64,000 bases of DNA from Psychrobacter urativorans (GTDB taxonomy: Bacteria; Pseudomonadota; Gammaproteobacteria; Pseudomonadales; Moraxellaceae), in contig NZ_CP012678.1 of the NCBI RefSeq assembly GCF_001298525.1, positions 124,001-188,000 on the forward strand, given 5' to 3'. The position numbers and the translations under genes were made by a program. Positions 36,156-45,476 of this stretch are shown here, piece by piece (positions within the stretch are counted from its first letter, which is position 1; the number at the start of each line of letters is the position of its first letter). The notes under the pieces were generated by a model, which saw nothing but the letters and a program-made list of their open reading frames with translations, ran no database searches and was not told where the DNA came from.

Positions 36156-37130
36156 ATGTTATTTCATCCGTCTAAAAATCCTGTTGAACTTAAAGTCATG
36201 CACCTTAATAAGACCCAAGCGCAACACCGTGAAGACCTAACTGAGGCGACTCAAGGTAAAGCGGCACTGAAACAGCTCAAAAAGAGCCTAGCTAAAAAAG
36301 CCAAGAAAGACTCAAAAAGTAAAGCGAAAGCCAAAGGCAAAAATAAAGCTCAACAAGTCTTTGTCCTCGACTTTGATGGTGATATGAAAGCAACTGCTGT
36401 TAAGCATTTGCGTGAAGAAATCAGTACTTTAATCAGTACCGCCAATAAAGGCGATGAAGTGGTGATACGCCTTGAATCTGGCGGTGGTTTGGTACACAGT
36501 TATGGCTTGGCAGCGGCGCAATTAGAACGTCTTAAAAGTGCTGGCTTGAAACTGACCGTCTGCGTGGATAAAGTGGCAGCCAGTGGTGGTTATATGATGG
36601 CGTGCGTGGCGGATAATATTGTTGCAGCGCCATTCGCAATTATTGGTTCGATTGGTGTTGTGTCACAATTACCTAATTTTCATAAATGGCTTAAAAACCA
36701 CGACGTTGACTATGAGCAGTTTACGGCTGGCGATTATAAACGTACCGTTACTGTATTTGGTGAAAATGACGACGAAGACCGTGCTAAGTATCAAGAAGAG
36801 CTTGAGCAAACGCACAAGTTATTTAAGCATTTCGTGAATCGTTATCGCGGTATGCTTGACTTGGATAAAGTGGCAACAGGCGAGCATTGGTATGGTGAAG
36901 ATGCGCTACATTTGAATTTAGTTGATAAACTACAAACTTCTGACAGCTATCTTTTAGAGCTGATGGATAATCATGAAGTGTATGCGCTACATTCACGCCA
37001 AAAGCCAACCTTTGCAGAAAAATTGGGTCTGGCACAAGCCGCTGAGGCAGCATTTAGCATCGCTATTAACAAACTTCCAGATGCCTTGATGCGTTTTGAT
37101 TTTAACAGCCGTTTAAATATCTTAAAATAA
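36156..37130 (+). CDS. sohB: SohB/S49-family peptidase without membrane anchor
   Basis: The 324-aa protein is a signal peptide peptidase-like serine protease of family S49. The nucleophile is Ser143 in AASGGYMMA and the general base Lys195 in GDYKRTVT. Their 52-residue separation equals that of E. coli SohB (Ser178/Lys230). SIGVVSQLPNF is the conserved IGSIGV region. The E. coli enzyme has an N-terminal membrane helix. Here the first 65 residues are polar and very lysine-rich (KKSLAKKAKKDSKSKAKAKG), and no hydrophobic span precedes them even if the frame is extended upstream. AAAGGA nine bases before ATG 36156 supports the start. Function is probably intracellular or peripheral membrane protein quality control. 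Confidence 0.85.
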   Translation: MLFHPSKNPVELKVMHLNKTQAQHREDLTEATQGKAALKQLKKSLAKKAKKDSKSKAKAKGKNKAQQVFVLDFDGDMKATAVKHLREEISTLISTANKGDEVVIRLESGGGLVHSYGLAAAQLERLKSAGLKLTVCVDKVAASGGYMMACVADNIVAAPFAIIGSIGVVSQLPNFHKWLKNHDVDYEQFTAGDYKRTVTVFGENDDEDRAKYQEELEQTHKLFKHFVNRYRGMLDLDKVATGEHWYGEDALHLNLVDKLQTSDSYLLELMDNHEVYALHSRQKPTFAEKLGLAQAAEAAFSIAINKLPDALMRFDFNSRLNILK

Positions 37131-37199
37131 AAATTAAGATAGTTTGTTAGTAAAACGATTTATCATTTATATCTAGCAATGACATTATTTATTTATATT

Positions 37200-37230
37200 A
37201 AAGGCGTACCCTTGTTGGTTGCGCCTTTTT
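37200..37230 (+). terminator. terminator of sohB
   Basis: AAAGGCG (37200-37206) pairs with CGCCTTT (37222-37228), followed by further T residues; a 15-nt loop separates the arms. Confidence 0.6.
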
Positions 37231-37306
37231 GCTGCTTGTTCATAATAGATGTGCTATAAATAATGCGCTTTAAACTTATGTCTTTAAATTTATGTAAGGA
37301 GGCGTC

Positions 37307-37945
37307 ATGCCAACGCTATTTATGATTAAAATTGGTGGTCGACCAAAAGGACGTTTGATAGAACAGCATGATATGTTTTTTGGCGTTGGTGATCATATTG
37401 GTGACTTTGTTGACGCCATTAATGTTCATTGGCCTGAGGTCAAGAACAAATGGCATCTAGACGCGTATCGGCAAGTGACCGTAGTCAATAATCATCGTAT
37501 TCAGTGGCAGCCAACGACTGAACTACAAAAAGTGGCTACACAAAAAACGGATGCCGATAGCAACGCTACAAGCCTAAAACTCTACTTTATTAATTTGGGC
37601 GGTTATCTTGCTGGCGAGTTTGAAGAATATCATCATAAATTGCTCATTGTTGCGCCAACCCAAGCGGATGCTGTTAAACAGGCAAAAAAATCTGCGTTTT
37701 ATCAGCACTATAGCTTTAGTGATAAAGATACGCCGTTTAACGCGGCATCTCACATTGATGATAAGCAGCAAGTTGATATTGACGAGATATATGATGTGAA
37801 TGATTTATTAATAGGCGGTCGTTTATCAATCCTGCCATTAGCAGATGCAGATACTGATATTGGAATTTTGCAAGAAGATAAATCTTATATTGGCTATTTA
37901 AGTTTAAAGAAACTCCAGAACCTGAGTGAGTCTGATGATACGTGA
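37307..37945 (+). CDS. DUF1543 domain protein with internal duplication
   Basis: The 212-aa protein consists of two copies of a DUF1543-type unit. Residues about 2-60 (LFMIKIGGRPKGRLIEQHD, then VHWPE and WHLDAYRQV) and 84-170 (KLYFINLGGYLAGEFEEYHH, then HIDDKQQVDI) align in pattern: beta strand, GG, E-x-H motif, helix, HxD. The conserved Glu/His/Asp suggests a metal or ligand site, but the family has no known function. A strong AAGGAGG (37296-37302) drives translation. It appears monocistronic. Confidence 0.7.
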   Translation: MPTLFMIKIGGRPKGRLIEQHDMFFGVGDHIGDFVDAINVHWPEVKNKWHLDAYRQVTVVNNHRIQWQPTTELQKVATQKTDADSNATSLKLYFINLGGYLAGEFEEYHHKLLIVAPTQADAVKQAKKSAFYQHYSFSDKDTPFNAASHIDDKQQVDIDEIYDVNDLLIGGRLSILPLADADTDIGILQEDKSYIGYLSLKKLQNLSESDDT

Positions 37946-38171
37946 TGAAGTGATTTCTATTATTTTAAAAAGACCAACTTACAAATGAAAAGTTGGACGT
38001 TTTATGACGTGTTTGGTCTGTTTTGCTTAGCGGATATTGTGCCGTAGATTTATTACCGCTACTATTATTAGCAACATCTAAATCATCTGAAAACTAAGCA
38101 ATGTTTTTAAGCAAACTCTCTAAAAAATAAGTTTGTGAATAAAAAATACAATAAAAACAGGTATATTAATA

Positions 38172-38927
38172 ATGACAACGATTCTCTTAGCACGTCATGG
38201 TCAAGCTTCATTTGGACAAGAAAACTACGATCAGCTCTCCGAGCTTGGCTGTCAGCAGGCGCGTCTGCTTGGTCAACATTATGCCAACACCCAACGCCGG
38301 ATAGATGCTATTTTTAGTGGTAGCTTGGTACGGCAGCGTGACTCAGCGCGTCACTTTTGGGATAAGTATCAGCCGTCTATTGGCGTCAGTGGTCATGTGC
38401 CTATACTTGATATTGAAACGCCTAACAGTTATGTACTACCTGTCTTTAATGAGTTTAATCATGAAGATGTATTCATGAAATCTACCCCTCATCTGACCAC
38501 GCAGGCACAAGTTGCAGCAGAGCTTACTAAAGCCAATAAGCCATTGACACGATTGGGTGAGATGTTCGGTGAGGCGATGGTACGATGGCATGGTGGCGAC
38601 CATGATGATGATTATATCGAGAGCTGGCCTACCTTTAGTAAGCGTGCTCAACAGGCGTTAGAGCAGGTAGGCGCGCAAGTTGCTCAGCTTGATCATCTAC
38701 ACCAAGACAGTACGGTATTGGTCTTTACCTCAGGCGGCGTCATTGCCGCCATTACGGCGCATTTATTACAGCAAGGCAGTCAAACGGCATATCAGCTGAC
38801 CCAAAGCTCGGTCAATACTGGCGTCACGGCTATCAGCTTACCGCACCTGACAACGCCACAGCTACTCGCGTTCAATGAGCATAGTCATTTATTTGTGAAA
38901 GGTCAGCATTTTGTGACGAAGCACTAG
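38172..38927 (+). CDS. histidine phosphatase (phosphoglycerate mutase-like) family protein
   Basis: The 251-aa protein has the phosphohistidine motif LARHGQASF at residues 6-14 (catalytic His9), SGSLVRQRDSARHF with its Arg, and TSGGVIAAITAHLL with the second-half residues. The fold serves cofactor-dependent phosphoglycerate mutases, SixA and small-molecule phosphatases. The long insert between residues about 75 and 150 is not that of GpmA, so a phosphatase role is more likely. The substrate is unknown. Confidence 0.85.
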   Translation: MTTILLARHGQASFGQENYDQLSELGCQQARLLGQHYANTQRRIDAIFSGSLVRQRDSARHFWDKYQPSIGVSGHVPILDIETPNSYVLPVFNEFNHEDVFMKSTPHLTTQAQVAAELTKANKPLTRLGEMFGEAMVRWHGGDHDDDYIESWPTFSKRAQQALEQVGAQVAQLDHLHQDSTVLVFTSGGVIAAITAHLLQQGSQTAYQLTQSSVNTGVTAISLPHLTTPQLLAFNEHSHLFVKGQHFVTKH

Positions 38928-39090
38928 AAATAATAGGAATATGACTCATATTTGTGGACATTAGGCGGTTGTTAATACACAATCGCCACTCATTTACCAA
39001 CATATATCTATTATAATGTCTTATTTTTAACTTTACGCTTTGTGCTTTTATACTTTTAATGTTGATAGCTATACCTACAAGGAAGTGCCC

Positions 39091-39960
39091 ATGCCATATA
39101 AATTGATAGATTTAGTCACGCAAACTGCTAAACAAAGTACGAGTCAAGCATTTAGCGCCATTCAGCCCGCCCGTTATTTAAAAGGGCTGTCTAAGCAGCA
39201 AGTTGGTCGCGATAAAACCGTTTTAATCACGGGTGCCAGCTCAGGGCTAGGCGAAAATATGGCGCGTCTATTTGCGCAATTAGGCTACAATTTGGCAATC
39301 TGCGCCCGTCGTACTGATCGCTTAGAGCAATTAAAAGCGGAACTTGTAAAAGGTTATCCTGATATTCGTATTGAATATCGTGCATTAGATGTTAGTGATT
39401 ATGATGCTATTTTTAAAGTCTTTGATGCCTTTGCTGCTGACTTTGGGCAAATTGATCGCGTGGTGGTTAATGCCGGTGTAGGTGAAAGTCGCCGTATTGG
39501 TAAAGGGCGTTTTGAGACCAATCGCCGTACTGCTGAGATTAACTTTGTATCGGCATTGGCACAATGTGAAGCGGCAATGACGATATTCCGTGCCCAAAAC
39601 AGTGGTCATTTGGTCGTGATATCCAGTATGTCAGCGATGCGTGGTTTGCCTAAGCACATGACTACTTATGGGGCGAGTAAGGCAGGTTTGGCGTATTTGG
39701 CAGAAGGTATCCGTGCGGATATGCTGCTGACGAACTTACCCATTAAAGTCTCTACCATTTATCCGGGTTATATTCGCACTGAGATTAATACCAATGCCAA
39801 GCCACTACCGTTTGAAGTGGATGCGGATACGGGTACTAAAGCTATCGTCGCAGCGATTGAGGCGGGCGTTGATGAAGCCTGCGTGCCTAGCTTGCCATGG
39901 TCAATCGTCGGTCAAGCGATGAAGCGCCTACCGTTAACAGTGGTCAATAAAATAAGCTAA
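39091..39960 (+). CDS. short-chain dehydrogenase/reductase
   Basis: The 289-aa classical SDR has the cofactor motif TGASSGLG (about residues 49-56), the ICARRTDRL segment (Arg residues suggest NADP(H)), VVNAGVG, the catalytic Ser in VISSMSA and YGASK carrying Tyr and Lys. A 45-residue N-terminal extension precedes the Rossmann fold. ATG at 39091 is used because AAGGAAG stands eight bases upstream; an earlier GTG-like start would precede this site. The substrate is unknown; similar proteins are annotated as YdfG/oxidoreductases of fatty or retinol-type substrates. Confidence 0.9.
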   Translation: MPYKLIDLVTQTAKQSTSQAFSAIQPARYLKGLSKQQVGRDKTVLITGASSGLGENMARLFAQLGYNLAICARRTDRLEQLKAELVKGYPDIRIEYRALDVSDYDAIFKVFDAFAADFGQIDRVVVNAGVGESRRIGKGRFETNRRTAEINFVSALAQCEAAMTIFRAQNSGHLVVISSMSAMRGLPKHMTTYGASKAGLAYLAEGIRADMLLTNLPIKVSTIYPGYIRTEINTNAKPLPFEVDADTGTKAIVAAIEAGVDEACVPSLPWSIVGQAMKRLPLTVVNKIS

Positions 39961-39986
39961 GCGCGTTTTGTATAAGCTTAAATAAT

Positions 39987-40020
39987 AAAAGCCCTCTGTA
40001 TTTAATATCGAGGGCTTTTT
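39987..40020. terminator. bidirectional terminator between SDR and fetB genes
   Basis: AAAAGCCCTC (39987-39996) and GAGGGCTTTT (40010-40019) form a 10-bp stem with A and T flanks. Confidence 0.8.
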
Positions 40021-40064
40021 TAATGCTTTTCTGCTATTCACAAACCATTAATAATAAACGAGCA

Positions 40065-40859
40065 TTAGCTCGGTAGAATAAGCTGCTGCTGACGATTAAA
40101 AAACCGTCGATAGATAAGCAGAGCGCTTAATGTGCAGCCAAGTGTACTGCTCACACATATTAAAAACATGGTCACAATTTGATAACGTACGGCTTGGGTA
40201 GGGTCGGCACCCGCCATTATTTGACCCGTCATCATCCCCGGCAAGCTAACGATACCAACCACCAGCATAGAGTTGAGCGTTGGCGTCATACCATTTATAA
40301 TCGCAGCGCGAATGGGTTCATGTACCGCCTCATATGGTGTGGCTGATAAGGATAGCATCATCTCAATACGCGCTTGTTGCTCATGAAAGGTGTTGATAAG
40401 CTGATTACTGGTTAATGAAATAGCCGTTAATGAGTTACCTAATATTAGTCCCAATATCGGAATAATAAATTGCGGCGTATACCAAGGTTTTACCTGTAAA
40501 ATCAGCAGGATTGCGACAATAGTGACCAGTATTGCTGAGGTGCTCACGGCAATAAAAGTATCCGTTAATAAACCTTTATAAGCACGTTTAACACGATTCT
40601 TAGCCGCTCCTGCCGCAATTAATGTCATGATGGTCAAAATGACCAATACTTCATACCAGTGTTCGCGAGCAAATATCCACGCCAGTATCAGCCCAATAAA
40701 GCTGAGCTGGATGATGGTACGCACCGCTGCCATTAATAACGTCTTGGTTAATCCTAAGCGCAGTCGCCACGATACTAATAGCACCACTATTATCAGGCTG
40801 CTGGCAAGTGCCACATCTGTATAAGTTAGTAAAATTTGCAGCTCATTAGTCTCATTCAT
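40065..40859 (-). CDS. fetB: FetB-like ABC transporter permease
   Basis: The 264-aa membrane protein has about seven hydrophobic spans and matches the UPF0014/FetB family, with RTIIQLSFIGLILAWIF, PILGLILGNSLTAISL and MMLSLSATPYEA(V), the conserved LxxGAxxxEA-like coupling region, and MMTGQIMAGADPTQAVRYQI. E. coli FetAB exports iron and protects against peroxide. Located 135 bp downstream of fetA on the same strand. Confidence 0.88.
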   Translation of the reverse strand: MNETNELQILLTYTDVALASSLIIVVLLVSWRLRLGLTKTLLMAAVRTIIQLSFIGLILAWIFAREHWYEVLVILTIMTLIAAGAAKNRVKRAYKGLLTDTFIAVSTSAILVTIVAILLILQVKPWYTPQFIIPILGLILGNSLTAISLTSNQLINTFHEQQARIEMMLSLSATPYEAVHEPIRAAIINGMTPTLNSMLVVGIVSLPGMMTGQIMAGADPTQAVRYQIVTMFLICVSSTLGCTLSALLIYRRFFNRQQQLILPS

Positions 40860-40994
40860 TATCAGGTAGCCGCGCTCGTTTTTAAGGTAGGTTAAGATAA
40901 GATAAATTAGGACACGTCGAGAATAAAAAGATTGGTTTGAAAATATAAGCTTTTATATATAGGTTGCTATAAATGTATTGACTTATACCGTATT

Positions 40995-41783
40995 CTACTT
41001 ATTATTAATCGTCACGTCCGTTAATATACCTGCTTGCATATCCCAATGTCTAGCGGCTAAAGGCATGATGATTTGAGTATCGTGCGTCACCCATAACAGG
41101 GTTCGCCGCGGTTCAGCTTGTAGCCACCCCATTAATAATTGAATAAGGTGGCTAGCCGTTTCTGTATCGAGTGCCGCAGTGGGCTCATCTAAAAGCAATA
41201 CTTGCGGTTGCAGCTGTAATAATCGCAGCGTATTCACGATTTGGCGTTCGCCACCGGATAAATGCGCAGCTGATTGTTGTAAAAAAGTCTCACGTCGTTG
41301 TAAGCATGCTAATTGCTGAATATGCCAGTCGATATTAAAGTGGCTATGCCGATGCGCTTGCAACGTATAAGGCAGTTGCAAATTATCAAGGACACTGCCT
41401 TCTACGAGCTCAGGATGCTGTGCCAGTAATGCGACTTGCCTGCGCCACTGGGTAGCAGACGTATCACGAATATTAAGCCGCCCATTGTCATTATGAAGCC
41501 AAATATTCCCAGTAGTCAACGGCGATAATCCTGCGAGCACTCGTAATAATACCGACTTACCGCTACCAGAATGTCCGGTTAATACAGTTAGTTGCCCTTG
41601 TGAGAGTTGACCGTTGGCAGCATTGATTAAAACTTGCTCGTTATTTACCTGATTGTCATTCGTTTTAGATCTGGTTTTATGCGCAGTATTGGTGGAATCT
41701 GTGTCTAAAAGACGCTTACTATGCACCCAAATATTGTTAAATTCCAATAATAGGTTATTTGCGCGGTCAGGGACTATCAACAT
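40995..41783 (-). CDS. fetA: FetA-like ABC transporter ATP-binding protein
   Basis: The 262-aa nucleotide-binding domain has Walker A GHSGSGKS (about residues 69-76), Q-loop LLAQHPELVEGSVLDN, signature LSGGERQ, Walker B VLLLDEPTAALD and the switch WVTHD. A Thr/Asn/Lys-rich insertion of about 30 residues after the first strand (LLDTDSTNTAHKTRSKTND) is unusual. Together with fetB it forms a putative iron exporter. The start codon overlaps the stop of the upstream thioesterase gene (TAATG), so translation is coupled. Confidence 0.88.
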   Translation of the reverse strand: MLIVPDRANNLLLEFNNIWVHSKRLLDTDSTNTAHKTRSKTNDNQVNNEQVLINAANGQLSQGQLTVLTGHSGSGKSVLLRVLAGLSPLTTGNIWLHNDNGRLNIRDTSATQWRRQVALLAQHPELVEGSVLDNLQLPYTLQAHRHSHFNIDWHIQQLACLQRRETFLQQSAAHLSGGERQIVNTLRLLQLQPQVLLLDEPTAALDTETASHLIQLLMGWLQAEPRRTLLWVTHDTQIIMPLAARHWDMQAGILTDVTINNK

Positions 41784-42394
41784 TATTGCTCAGTCAACTG
41801 CTGCGAAATAGCGTGCTGAATGCTATTATGTAGCAGTGGTGGCACGCGAATCGGACGAATCGGTGCGGCATTAGCAGCGCTTGAAGCATTATTGTCAGAC
41901 TGCTTTGATGGCTCAGAAGATTTGGTTTGATTTTGCACACAAGCAATGACAATTTTGGCGCTGCTTAATAAGGTGTCAGCTGGTCTGTTATTAACTGCAT
42001 TAGCTTTCTGTGCCGTATCATTTTCAGGGAGATGACGATGAATGCTTTGATAAAAGATAATGCTGGCAGGTTTGAGTTCAACCTTATCAATACGCACGCT
42101 AATCACTTCATCTAAAAATATGGCTTTACGGTACTGAATATCGGCTTGACTGACCACAAAATGCTGAATTTGACAGTCGTCCGTTTGTAAAAAGTAAGTA
42201 TTTAAGCCCAGTGTGGTAAACCAATCACGGCGGCAATTTTCAAAAAATACCAAATTATTGGCATGATAGACGATACCGCCTGCGTCCGTATGGTTAATAT
42301 AAACGTGATAATCAACGGCAAAAAGTGGCTGTATAGCCGTCTGTGCAGTGGTTGCCTTTTTTGTGCTTGTCGTTGTGGTAATAATGGTAGACAT
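41783..42394 (-). CDS. YbgC/FadM-like hotdog acyl-CoA thioesterase
   Basis: The 203-aa protein contains a hotdog-fold domain with the 4-hydroxybenzoyl-CoA/YbgC motif HTDAGGIVYHANNLVFFE (catalytic Asp, about residues 35-52), FVVSQADIQYRKAIFLDE and a C-terminal strand segment. It is extended by about 55 low-complexity residues (SKQSDNNASSAANAAP). The N-terminus is Thr/Lys-rich. Family members hydrolyse short to medium acyl-CoAs or act in tol-pal membrane maintenance. Here it precedes fetA with a 1-bp overlap, an association whose reason is unclear. Confidence 0.85.
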   Translation of the reverse strand: MSTIITTTTSTKKATTAQTAIQPLFAVDYHVYINHTDAGGIVYHANNLVFFENCRRDWFTTLGLNTYFLQTDDCQIQHFVVSQADIQYRKAIFLDEVISVRIDKVELKPASIIFYQSIHRHLPENDTAQKANAVNNRPADTLLSSAKIVIACVQNQTKSSEPSKQSDNNASSAANAAPIRPIRVPPLLHNSIQHAISQQLTEQ

Positions 42395-42603
42395 AAAATA
42401 ACTCGATAAAAAGGCTTGCGGCTGTAATAAAACGCAACGTCATAATAAGAAAGGGTATAGTTTAATGATTGTACTGATAATATCAATCAAAGGACAACGA
42501 TAGCAAAATAATTCACTATTTTATTCGCATTAAAAATAGTCAACGCTAATAATAATCATATTTCAACTTATTAATTTCAAACTTATAATTATAGGAATAA
42601 CGC

Positions 42604-43422
42604 ATGACTCGCTTTGTCTGTTTTAATATCAATGGTATTCGTGCCCGTCAGCATCAGCTGGAAGCATTACGCGACATTATTGACCCTGATGTGATGGGCT
42701 TGCAAGAAACCAAGGTTCATGATGAGCAATTTCCGCTTGAGAACGTTGAGAGTTTGGGGTATCACGTCGAGTATTTTGGGCAAAAGGCACATTATGGCGT
42801 CGCATTACTATCTAAAGTTGCGCCTATTTTTGTGCAAAAAGGATTTCCTAATGACGATGATGAGGCGCAAAAACGCTTTATTCATGCCCGTTATGAGTTG
42901 CAAGGACGTGAGATTGATGTGCTAAATGGCTATTTTCCACAAGGTGAAAGCCAAGATCATCCGACTAAGTTTCCGATGAAGCGTGCCTATTATGCCGATT
43001 TAATGGCGTATATTGATATGTTAAAGGCAGAAGGGCGTTCGTTGATTATCATGGGTGATATGAATATCGCGCCAGAAGATATTGATATCGGTATTGGTGA
43101 GGTTAATGCCAAGCGTTGGTTAAAGAATAGAAAAACCTCGTTTCTTCCTGAGGAGCGTGAATGGTATGAGGCGCTCATGTCACGTGAGCTGACTGATACG
43201 TATCGTCTGCATTATCCAGAAAGTACGGAACTATATAGTTGGTTTGACTATCGCAGTCGTGGCTTCGATGACAGTCCTAAGCGCGGTTTACGTATTGACC
43301 ATATTTTATGTACGCCTGATTTAAAAGATAAGTGTACGGACGCTGGTATCAGTTATGAGCTACGCGGTATGGAAAAACCGTCTGATCATGCGCCGATTTG
43401 GTCAGCATTTGACTTGAGTTAA
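42604..43422 (+). CDS. xthA: exodeoxyribonuclease III
   Basis: The 272-aa EEP-fold nuclease/AP endonuclease has the catalytic residues in order: FNINGIRA (Asn8), LQETK (Glu35), the GVALLSK segment, MGDMNIAPEDID (Asp/Asn), RIDHIL and SDHAPIW (His near the end). Length agrees with E. coli XthA (268 aa). It repairs abasic and 3'-blocked sites in DNA. It is followed after about 78 bp by argJ on the same strand. Confidence 0.96.
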   Translation: MTRFVCFNINGIRARQHQLEALRDIIDPDVMGLQETKVHDEQFPLENVESLGYHVEYFGQKAHYGVALLSKVAPIFVQKGFPNDDDEAQKRFIHARYELQGREIDVLNGYFPQGESQDHPTKFPMKRAYYADLMAYIDMLKAEGRSLIIMGDMNIAPEDIDIGIGEVNAKRWLKNRKTSFLPEEREWYEALMSRELTDTYRLHYPESTELYSWFDYRSRGFDDSPKRGLRIDHILCTPDLKDKCTDAGISYELRGMEKPSDHAPIWSAFDLS

Positions 43423-43500
43423 TTCTAGCCATTCTACTTATCAAAAATATGACTCATTACTTTTTAAATTTAATAAAAACCAATTAATAAGGATTTTAAA

Positions 43501-44724
43501 ATGGCTGTTGGAAATGTTGCAGTGCCTCAAACTATTTATGCTATTGATGGTATCAAGCTCAGTGTGACGGCTGCGGGCGTGCGCTATAAAGGCCGCGATG
43601 ATTTGGTGGTTATCGAAATAGCAGATTCGGCAGCGACAGCGGTTGTTACCACGCAGAACGCTTTTTGTGCCGCACCTGTACGGGTATTGCGTGAGCATTT
43701 TGCTGCCGCTGCGCCACGTTATTTGGTCGTCAATACTGGTAATGCCAATGCGGGAACAGGCACTGATGGCAAGCGTCGTGCTGAAGATATCTGTGCGGCA
43801 TTAGCATCAAGAACTGGCGTGAATGCTGATACGGTACTACCGTTTTCTACCGGTGTGATTGGCGAACCTCTCAACAGTGAAGCGGTAATAGCTGGACTCG
43901 ATAGCGCATTGGCAAATCTTAGCGCGGATAACTGGCACGCTGCTGCTAATGGCATTCTTACTACGGATACGATACCGAAAGTTGCGAGCCAAAAAATCAC
44001 CGTTGCTGGCACTGACTACCATATAACAGGTATGTCAAAAGGTTCTGGCATGATTCGCCCTAATATGGCGACCATGCTTGGCTATGTTGCTACCGATGCC
44101 AATATTGCACCGGACTTATTGCAAGAAATGCTGAGTGCCATTAATCAGCAATCCTTTAACCGCATCACGGTCGATGGGGATACCTCTACCAATGATTGTT
44201 GCGTACTAATAGCAACCGGCAAAGCCAGCTCGGAAGTTATTGATAGCCCTGAACATCCACATTATCAGGCAGTGTTTAATGCGTTGACCGAGGTATTCGT
44301 GCGCTTGGCACAATTAATCGTGCGTGATGGTGAAGGCGCGACGAAATTTATGACGGTTAAAGTGACTGGCGGTAAAACCACGGAAGAATGCTGTGATGTA
44401 GCGTATGCGGTTGCACAATCACCACTCGTTAAAACGGCCTTTTTTGCCAGTGATGCCAATTGGGGACGCATCCTTGCGGCAGTTGGCTATGCAGGCGTGG
44501 AGGATTTAGATACTGAACAAGTGAATGTCTCGCTTAATGAAGTGATGATTTGCCAAAATGGTAGCGTCGCTGCCGACTATACCGAAGCAGCAGGGAATGC
44601 CGTCATGAGCCGCCCTGAGATTACCATTCAGATAGATTTGGCGCGTGGCACAGCAACTGATACCGTTTACACCTGCGACTTATCGTATGATTACGTCAAA
44701 ATAAATGCCGACTATCGTAGCTAA
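43501..44724 (+). CDS. argJ: bifunctional glutamate N-acetyltransferase/amino-acid acetyltransferase
   Basis: The 407-aa protein recycles acetyl groups in arginine synthesis, moving acetyl from acetylornithine to glutamate. The self-cleavage motif KGSGMIRPNMATMLGYV carries the Thr nucleophile at residue 191. Cleavage before it yields alpha and beta chains. NTGNANAGTG and SDANWGRI are further conserved sites, and the C-terminus ends SYDYVKINADYRS as is typical. The start near MAVGNVAVPQTIY is supported by AAGGA upstream. Confidence 0.96.
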   Translation: MAVGNVAVPQTIYAIDGIKLSVTAAGVRYKGRDDLVVIEIADSAATAVVTTQNAFCAAPVRVLREHFAAAAPRYLVVNTGNANAGTGTDGKRRAEDICAALASRTGVNADTVLPFSTGVIGEPLNSEAVIAGLDSALANLSADNWHAAANGILTTDTIPKVASQKITVAGTDYHITGMSKGSGMIRPNMATMLGYVATDANIAPDLLQEMLSAINQQSFNRITVDGDTSTNDCCVLIATGKASSEVIDSPEHPHYQAVFNALTEVFVRLAQLIVRDGEGATKFMTVKVTGGKTTEECCDVAYAVAQSPLVKTAFFASDANWGRILAAVGYAGVEDLDTEQVNVSLNEVMICQNGSVAADYTEAAGNAVMSRPEITIQIDLARGTATDTVYTCDLSYDYVKINADYRS

Positions 44725-44949
44725 TCGTACCAAATGATTATTCATTATTAAAAGTCATTGTTAAAAAAATACTCTCAGTTATTACTGTTGACTAACACTA
44801 GTTGCAAAACCTGACGTTAACTTACAAAGCGGATATAGAGGATAAGGTTTTGAGCGGTTTATACTTATTGCGGTAAACAACAAACGGTTCAAATAAAATA
44901 ATCATCATAAATATTTCTACTTTAATAATAATTAACTGAGGATAAGGTA

Positions 44950-45348
44950 ATGAAAAAGTTAGCGATTGCAGCATTAGTAACAACATTTACAGTGGCAGGC
45001 TGTTCTACTATGAAGTTAAATGACGAGCGCGCCATGGTGGTTGAAGGCGAAGCGGTCAAGGTAAAAGTAGTGAATATTCCAAGCTTTCAAGTAGAAATCG
45101 CGCCACGTAAAGCAGTGTGTCAGGTGACAGATACCGGTGGAACGGTAGTCGAAGCCCAATGTTTGCAATATCGCCAAACGTATCAGAAAAATTACAACAC
45201 CTTAAATGGTAACATTCAAGGCTTTACTTATGAGCCAAATTACCGTTACGTGTTAGATGTGCGTCAAGAAGCGGTTGCTGATACGGCATCAGGTGTGGTA
45301 AGACCACTATGGTTCTTAAATAGCATTGTTTCAAAAACAGCTGAGTAG
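44950..45348 (+). CDS. DUF4377-type lipoprotein
   Basis: The 132-aa protein has a lipoprotein signal MKKLAIAALVTTFTVAGC with lipobox VAGC (Cys18). The mature part ends with CLQYRQTYQKNY and IQGFTYEPNYRYVLDVRQE, the conserved CLQV...IEGFxYEPGYxYxLxV pattern of DUF4377 proteins, often fused to or near HslJ/META domains. Two further cysteines (KAVCQV, EAQCLQ) could form a disulfide. Function is unknown. It is preceded by GAGGATAAGG. Confidence 0.72.
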   Translation: MKKLAIAALVTTFTVAGCSTMKLNDERAMVVEGEAVKVKVVNIPSFQVEIAPRKAVCQVTDTGGTVVEAQCLQYRQTYQKNYNTLNGNIQGFTYEPNYRYVLDVRQEAVADTASGVVRPLWFLNSIVSKTAE

Positions 45349-45418
45349 GTATTAAAGTTGGTTAAGTAAGCGCTATTTTTGATAATAACTATTATTTATT
45401 GATAATAAAAAGTTAATA

Positions 45419-45448
45419 AAAAAGCCTCTAATCAATTAGAGGCTTTTT
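45419..45448. terminator. bidirectional terminator between the DUF4377 gene and sdaA
   Basis: AAAAAGCCTCTA (45419-45430) and TAGAGGCTTTTT (45437-45448) pair perfectly over 12 bp with a 6-nt loop. Confidence 0.88.
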
Positions 45449-45476
45449 CGTGTTGCGAGATTTTTGATGGGCTATA

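Noticed and set aside
37967..38002. possible terminator after the DUF1543 gene (GACCAACTT/AAGTTGGAC)
   Set aside because: The 9-bp stem has a mismatch and is followed by only a weak T stretch; evidence is too thin.
38964..38987. 9-bp hairpin after the histidine phosphatase gene (GGCGGTTGT/ACAATCGCC)
   Set aside because: There is no T run after the stem and one pair is a wobble, so it was not called a terminator.
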